A stretch of DNA of 64,000 bases, from NCBI RefSeq assembly GCF_003053725.1, contig NZ_QAYC01000001.1, positions 541,831 through 605,830 on the forward strand, read 5' to 3'. Shown piece by piece: positions 60,428 through 64,000 of this stretch. Positions within the stretch are counted from its first letter, which is position 1, and each line of letters opens with the position of its first letter. A model generated the notes under the pieces. The model ran no database searches. It was not told the DNA's origin and was given only the letters and a program-made list of their open reading frames with translations. The DNA comes from Rhodovulum kholense (GTDB lineage: Bacteria; Pseudomonadota; Alphaproteobacteria; Rhodobacterales; Rhodobacteraceae). The translations under genes were made by a program, and so were the position numbers.

Positions 60428-61138
60428 TTGCCTGAAACGCCGAACCTCGTCGACGCGCTGCTGCGCCTGCCCGATCCCGACGCGCTGGTCCCGGCCAGGC
60501 GCAGCGCCCATGCGCCGCGCATCCTGATCCTCTATGGCTCGCTGCGCGAGCGCAGCTATTCGCGCCTGGCCGCCGAGGAAGCCGCACGCATTCTCGAACG
60601 CCTCGGGGCCGAGGTCCGGTTTTTTGACCCGCGCGACCTGCCCTTGCCCGACAGCGTCGAGGCCGACCATCCGAAGGTCGCGGAGTTGCGCGCCCTGGTC
60701 GAGTGGTGCGAGGGCATGGTCTGGTCCTCGCCCGAACGCCATGGCGCCATGACCGCCATCATGAAGGCGCAGATCGACTGGATTCCGCTGTCGCTGGGCT
60801 CGGTGCGCCCGACCCAGGGCAAGACGCTCGCCGTGATGCAGGTTTCGGGCGGCTCGCAAAGCTTCAACACGGTCAACCAGCTGCGCGTGCTCGGGCGCTG
60901 GATGCGCCTGCTGACCATTCCCAACCAGTCCTCCATCGCCAGGGCCTGGACCGAATTCGACGAGGCCGGGCGGATGAAGCCCTCGCCCTCTTACGACCGC
61001 ATCGTCGATGTGATGGAGGAACTGATGAAGCTCACGCTTCTGACGCGCGACATCCGCGACCATCTGGTCGACCGCTACTCGGAGCGCAAGGAAAGCCATG
61101 CCGAGCTCTCGGCCCGGGTGAACCTGAAGACCCTTTAG
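60428..61138 (+). CDS. arsH: ArsH-like NADPH-dependent FMN reductase
   Basis: This 236-aa protein has the ArsH pattern: [20 protein letters not shown] (FMN phosphate loop), [30 protein letters not shown] and [20 protein letters not shown]. ArsH oxidises trivalent organoarsenicals or reduces quinones and dyes with NADPH. A TTG at 60428 with AGGAAAAGGAAGA upstream is the likely start; ATG 60380 is an alternative. No other ars genes are visible, so it stands alone. Confidence 0.88.
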   Translation: MPETPNLVDALLRLPDPDALVPARRSAHAPRILILYGSLRERSYSRLAAEEAARILERLGAEVRFFDPRDLPLPDSVEADHPKVAELRALVEWCEGMVWSSPERHGAMTAIMKAQIDWIPLSLGSVRPTQGKTLAVMQVSGGSQSFNTVNQLRVLGRWMRLLTIPNQSSIARAWTEFDEAGRMKPSPSYDRIVDVMEELMKLTLLTRDIRDHLVDRYSERKESHAELSARVNLKTL

Positions 61139-61610
61139 ACCGGCACCGGCGGAAACGGTCGCTTCGGGCGGGTTCGCCGACCGGCCAACGACGCGACGGA
61201 AAGGGGTCGATGCGTCGGGAGGCCCTACGAGGCGCAGCGCGCGCCCGGCGGCCCGGATGGCTCAGCTTCCCCCGGGGTCTTCCAGCGGACAGAGGCCCCG
61301 GGATCTCTGCGGACCGACGCGGCCATGGCCCGCTGCGCCGCTCGGGGATCCGCCAGTCGGCAGCGCCTTCGGCCCAAAAGGCGCCGCACCGGACGCCGGG
61401 CATTCAACGGGCGACAGCAGTGCCGTTCGCCGAAACGGCCCGATGGATGATCCCGAAAGCCCTTGCGGTTGTGGATCGGGAACAAGTTGGGGCCAAGGCG
61501 TAGATTTTTTGATTTCGTATCAGATGCTTAAAGTGACAGTCAAAGTGCCTTGGTGTCAAGATGCGGCCAAGTCGGCCTCAAGGTCCGGCCGGATCACCCC
61601 GTGAGACATG
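61139..61610. other. Gap with A+T-rich patch and direct repeats
   Basis: No gene is seen. From 61500 the base composition turns A+T-richer. Two copies of aaagtg (61530-61535, 61542-61547) are 12 bp apart, and tgaca (61534-61538) with tgtca (61554-61558) form an inverted pair. As this lies outside the tniQ gene's 3' end, it may be part of a Tn7/Tn5053-type element end, which usually has repeated transposase sites. Confidence 0.35.
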
Positions 61611-61630
61611 AAAAAACCCGCCGAAGCGGG
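61611..61630 (-). terminator. Rho-independent terminator after tniQ
   Basis: On the - strand cccgc-ttcg-gcggg forms a short GC stem with a ttcg loop and is followed by six T. It is about 50 bases after the tniQ frame end and ends the - strand transcript. Confidence 0.8.
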
Positions 61631-61679
61631 CATTTTCTCATATCGCGGAAGATCGTCAGAGCTAGGTGGGCTCAACCAA

Positions 61680-63137
61680 TCACGTCGTCCAGGTGGACGC
61701 GAAGGCTGGCAACGCCATGCTGCATAGGAGCACGAAGCGCACGGAGTTCACCCGACATGATCCTGGAAAAAGGTCCGCGAACGGACCAGCTCCACGCTGA
61801 CAAGCATAACCTACAGGATGCCATCCATCGGCGGGATCTGTCAGCTCGTCGAGAACCATAATCTTGGAAAGAAGTTGCTCCAGATGCCGACGGGAGAAGA
61901 CCACCTTTCGGACGGCACCACGCTCAGGTGCAGGTATCAGGGGGACTAGGTGACCTGCCCGATATAGCACCTCCACCTGCCGTTTGCTGGCCCCCAGGTG
62001 GCCGGGGATGTCATGAAGACTGATCGCTGTCTGGAAGTCTTCGATCAGAGGCAAGATTTCAGCCGCATCGAACACGATCCTGCCGCTTTCCTTATCTGAT
62101 GCCCCCATCGGAACCTTCCCAAATTTCTGGAGGATCCGAGACAAGCGCTGCCGATGAATTCCAAGCGTGTCGCTCAGAGCCTGGAAGCTATAGGTGGTGC
62201 GGGCGGTGATTTGCTCGCCCAAAATGTTCGTGCCGGGCTCGATCGCAAAGTACTTTGTGATGTGCGTACGGAGGATATCTCGGATGGGCCCCGGATCGAT
62301 TGCGTTGGCTCGCCGATCAAGCCAGTCAAACAACGCTCCATAGTAGGCGAGAGGCCCCGCCTGAACGGCCGAAGCCGGGGACGTTGCATGGATCGTATCA
62401 AGCGCCTCGGTCACAGCCTCGGGGCCTTCGCGGTAGATGCTGAAACCGATGTCTGTCGCCTGCTCCACTTCGATGGGGGCGAGCTTCTTGATCTTGACGC
62501 CATGACCGTGCTCGAGGACGGCTCCAAGCATCTCAGACGCGTTCAAGACCTGCTCCAAGGTCTGACCCTCGAGCCAGGACCACACCGGTGTACTCATATT
62601 GGAGAGGCTGCATTTCAGCCAACCAATGTACTCGGGCGTGGGGTCTTCGACAGTATCCCGTTGTTTGAAAGTCGAAACCGAGACCGCATCGGGCAGCGCT
62701 TCTGCAGATGCATTGTCTGAATGGGCGAGCCAAAGACCATGGCGGTCACATCGGTGAACGTGCCGAAAACCCCAGATAAGCCGTTGCCGCCAGCATTCGC
62801 GGGCACCATCCGCCGCCAGGCAGGCCGGGCAGAAATGTGCAGCATGCGGGGAGAGAAATGCCCGGGCCAGTCGCTGGTCCCTGAAGCTTGCATGAGTCTG
62901 CTTCACGTCGACACTGTTTGCCAAAAGCTCTTCGGGTTCGACGCCCACCATCTCCGCAAGTGCGCTGGTTTCCGCCGCATGGCCCGAAACGAAGCTCGGA
63001 GCGCTGATATTGAGATCACGCAGGAAGTGCCGCATACCGCGCCCCGTGTGCATGAGCGCAAGACGGTTGGCGAACGACAACGTCGTTTCCTCGGGGTCAA
63101 ACGGCAGATATGGACGCAGCACTCTCATCGCACCCAT
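61680..63137 (-). CDS. tniQ: TniQ-family transposition protein, frameshifted near C-end
   Basis: This 485-aa protein begins LRPYLPFDPEETTLSFANRL, typical of TniQ, then FCPACLAADGARECWRQRLI and HVHRCDRHG, the TniQ zinc finger. TniQ (TnsD-like) helps target-site selection in Tn7/Tn5053-like elements. At an A5 run (61767-61771, T on the coding strand) the frame appears shifted. With one more T it would continue DLFSRIMSGELRALR and end VHLDDVIG, much more like TniQ C-termini than the present PGSCRVNSVRF tail. So the last ~30 residues are altered; the rest is intact. Confidence 0.8.
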   Translation of the reverse strand: MGAMRVLRPYLPFDPEETTLSFANRLALMHTGRGMRHFLRDLNISAPSFVSGHAAETSALAEMVGVEPEELLANSVDVKQTHASFRDQRLARAFLSPHAAHFCPACLAADGARECWRQRLIWGFRHVHRCDRHGLWLAHSDNASAEALPDAVSVSTFKQRDTVEDPTPEYIGWLKCSLSNMSTPVWSWLEGQTLEQVLNASEMLGAVLEHGHGVKIKKLAPIEVEQATDIGFSIYREGPEAVTEALDTIHATSPASAVQAGPLAYYGALFDWLDRRANAIDPGPIRDILRTHITKYFAIEPGTNILGEQITARTTYSFQALSDTLGIHRQRLSRILQKFGKVPMGASDKESGRIVFDAAEILPLIEDFQTAISLHDIPGHLGASKRQVEVLYRAGHLVPLIPAPERGAVRKVVFSRRHLEQLLSKIMVLDELTDPADGWHPVGYACQRGAGPFADLFPGSCRVNSVRFVLLCSMALPAFASTWTT

Positions 63138-63340
63138 CCCATGGCCCTCAGCTCGCTCTCGACGAAAGACCAGTCTCCGGGGTGAAAAGGTGTCATTTCC
63201 CTGGGACCATTGCTTTTCACGAAGATGCGCTCGGCGTCCTCGAGTTCGAGCCGGGAGCGCCGCTTGGTGATCACGCGGCGCAGGCTATCCTTGACGAGTT
63301 TGACCGCACGGCCAGCCTCCCCATGCTCAGCGAACAACAC
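63125..63340 (-). pseudogene. TniB-like ATPase, C-terminal remnant
   Basis: The frame from 63340 down to 63125 (HGEAGRAVKLVKDSLRRVIT ... FVESELRAMGWVR) sits directly upstream of tniQ and overlaps its start, as tniB does in Tn5053-like elements. A stop lies just upstream, at about 63375, and the IS3-type element begins at about 63409. So the AAA+ part of TniB is gone from here, perhaps beyond the IS. Assignment rests on context and the helical C-terminus. Confidence 0.5.
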
Positions 63341-63475
63341 ACGCTCAGAAAACTTGAGCCGGGGTCAATCGCGATACCCAGCTTACGTGCTGACGTAGCT
63401 ACACACCTTGGTCTGCCCCCCCCGGAAGTTCCCTCGCCGTAGCGTAGAGTCTGCCCAACCTGAAGGAGCAGTCGA

Positions 63476-63778
63476 ATGAGGAAAAGCCGTTTCACCGAGG
63501 CGCAGATTATCGGGCTGCTCAAAGAGCAGGAGGCGGGTTTGCCCACGTCGGAACTTTGCCGGAAGCATGGGCTGAGCCCCGCGACCTTCTGCAAGCTCAA
63601 GGCCAAGTATGGCGGGATGGACCTGTCGGACGCCAAGCGGCTGAAGCAGCTCGAGGATGAGAACGCGAAGCTGAAGCGCCTGCTGGCGGATGCCATGCTG
63701 GATCGAGCCATTGGAACGCCATTGGTCCGAGAGACAATGGCGAGGGTTGTTCTGAAGGATCTGCTGGGAAAACCGTGA
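63476..63778 (+). CDS. IS3-family transposase OrfA
   Basis: This 100-aa protein begins MRKSRFTEAQIIGLLKEQEA, with a helix-turn-helix SELCRKHGLSPATFCKLKAK and a leucine-zipper-like QLEDENAKLKRLLADAML. AAGGAG lies upstream. It carries about 14 extra residues (RAIGTPLVRETMAR) between the zipper and the usual VLKDLLGK end. The sequence gccattgg occurs twice there, hinting at a local duplication. It ends at TGA 63776-63778 at the frameshift site. Confidence 0.92.
   Translation: MRKSRFTEAQIIGLLKEQEAGLPTSELCRKHGLSPATFCKLKAKYGGMDLSDAKRLKQLEDENAKLKRLLADAMLDRAIGTPLVRETMARVVLKDLLGKP
63766..63772 (+). promoter_or_regulatory. -1 ribosomal frameshift slippery site
   Basis: The heptamer G GGA AAA fits X XXY YYZ in the orfA frame, four bases before the orfA stop. 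Slipping by -1 joins orfA to orfB, giving the OrfAB transposase, as known for IS3-family elements. Confidence 0.7.
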
Positions 63779-64000
63779 CGACGCCGATGCAACGGCGGGA
63801 CGCGGTGTTGCGGGCGATGAGGGATCATCCGATCTCGCAACGCCGGGCCCGCGTCCTGATCGGTGTCGATCCGAAGACGGTGCGGCGTGAGCGGCCGCCC
63901 GATAACCCTGCAATCCGTGAGGAGATGCACAAGATCGCCGAGAAGCGTCGACGCTTCGGCTATCGGCGCGTGGGCATCATGCTGGAGCGCAAGGGGATGA
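63775..64000 (+). CDS. IS3-family transposase OrfB (partial)
   Basis: In the -1 frame relative to orfA, from GTG 63775, the sequence reads MQRRDAVLRAMRDHPISQRR, then IREEMHKIAEKRRRFGYRRV. These are the N-terminal part and the start of the integrase-type region of IS3 OrfB (the HTH_21-like segment before the DDE core). It runs off the window. It is made as an OrfAB fusion through the slippery site. Confidence 0.88.
   Translation, partial: MTTPMQRRDAVLRAMRDHPISQRRARVLIGVDPKTVRRERPPDNPAIREEMHKIAEKRRRFGYRRVGIMLERKGM

Larger units (their letters stand above)
63409..64000 (+). mobile_element. IS3-family insertion sequence (left part)
   Basis: The element carries orfA and the start of orfB in the usual -1 frame arrangement. 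The left end is probably the TG at about 63409 (tggtctgcccccccc), 67 bases before orfA, but the right end is outside the window, so inverted repeats and target duplication cannot be checked. It interrupts the Tni module just upstream of the tniB remnant. Confidence 0.8.

Noticed and set aside
59434..60435. Open + strand frame of about 330 codons as a gene
   Set aside because: No start site, no domain and strongly Arg/Pro-biased composition, typical of noncoding G+C-rich DNA.
61680..63137. tniQ as part of a CRISPR-associated transposon
   Set aside because: No cas gene or CRISPR array is visible in the window, and the neighbouring tail looks like tniB of a Tn5053-type module.

Overview
The window is very G+C-rich alphaproteobacterial DNA, most likely from a Rhodobacteraceae bacterium of the purple non-sulfur type (Rhodovulum/Rhodobacter-like). 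The pointers are a CowN gene (needed for N2 fixation under CO), next to a CooA-like CO sensor, a VPLPA-CTERM protein, an aglEFGAK-type alpha-glucoside operon, and a Rhodobacteraceae-style intergenic repeat. No rRNA, tRNA or CRISPR array was seen.

Layout. (1) 1-12634, + strand: the 3' end of a contractile injection system (CIS) operon. It holds the end of one protein, a baseplate-type protein, a huge tape-measure protein (1902 aa) with an internal four-copy repeat, an Afp15-like AAA+ ATPase, and an exported, membrane-anchored 1094-aa protein with a degenerate GH18-like domain. All are joined by overlapping stop/start codons. (2) 12649-16341, - strand: guaB, cowN, a cooA-like regulator and a TehA/SLAC1-type channel. 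(3) 16484-19660: a TRAP transporter (dctPQM). (4) 19670-20878: two related lipoproteins. (5) 20993-30073: the divergent alpha-glucoside regulon, aglEFGAK on - and a GH1 glucosidase plus glucokinase on +. (6) 30158-31261: mtnA-like isomerase with a good terminator. (7) 31731-37858: an iron island with a Cys-rich small protein, imelysin, Bfd, Bfr, di-haem oxidoreductase, second imelysin and DUF1513 protein. (8) 37868-44458: GNAT and GntR genes divergent from a spermidine/putrescine-type ABC operon that ends in an Asp/Glu (hydantoin) racemase.

From 44459 to the end the character changes. Intact genes (FUSC transporter, alcohol dehydrogenase, SDR, aldo/keto reductase, DUF1330, VPLPA-CTERM hydrolase, ArsH-like reductase) alternate with long non-coding stretches and many broken genes. 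The broken ones are an IS5-type transposase tail, two acetamidase/formamidase genes, an AraC regulator, an NAD(P)H oxidoreductase, a LysR regulator and probably a second LysR remnant. The right edge is a Tn7/Tn5053-like (Tni) element with a frameshifted tniQ and the tail of tniB. It is cut by an IS3-family element whose orfA/orfB junction carries a classic -1 slippery heptamer.

The most interesting signals are the unusual CIS module at the left edge, the CooA-like sensor that keeps the haem histidine but lacks the cysteine, the repeated use of strong intercistronic hairpins after solute-binding-protein genes, and the decay zone with its mobile elements on the right. All calls come from reading the sequence; no database search was possible.
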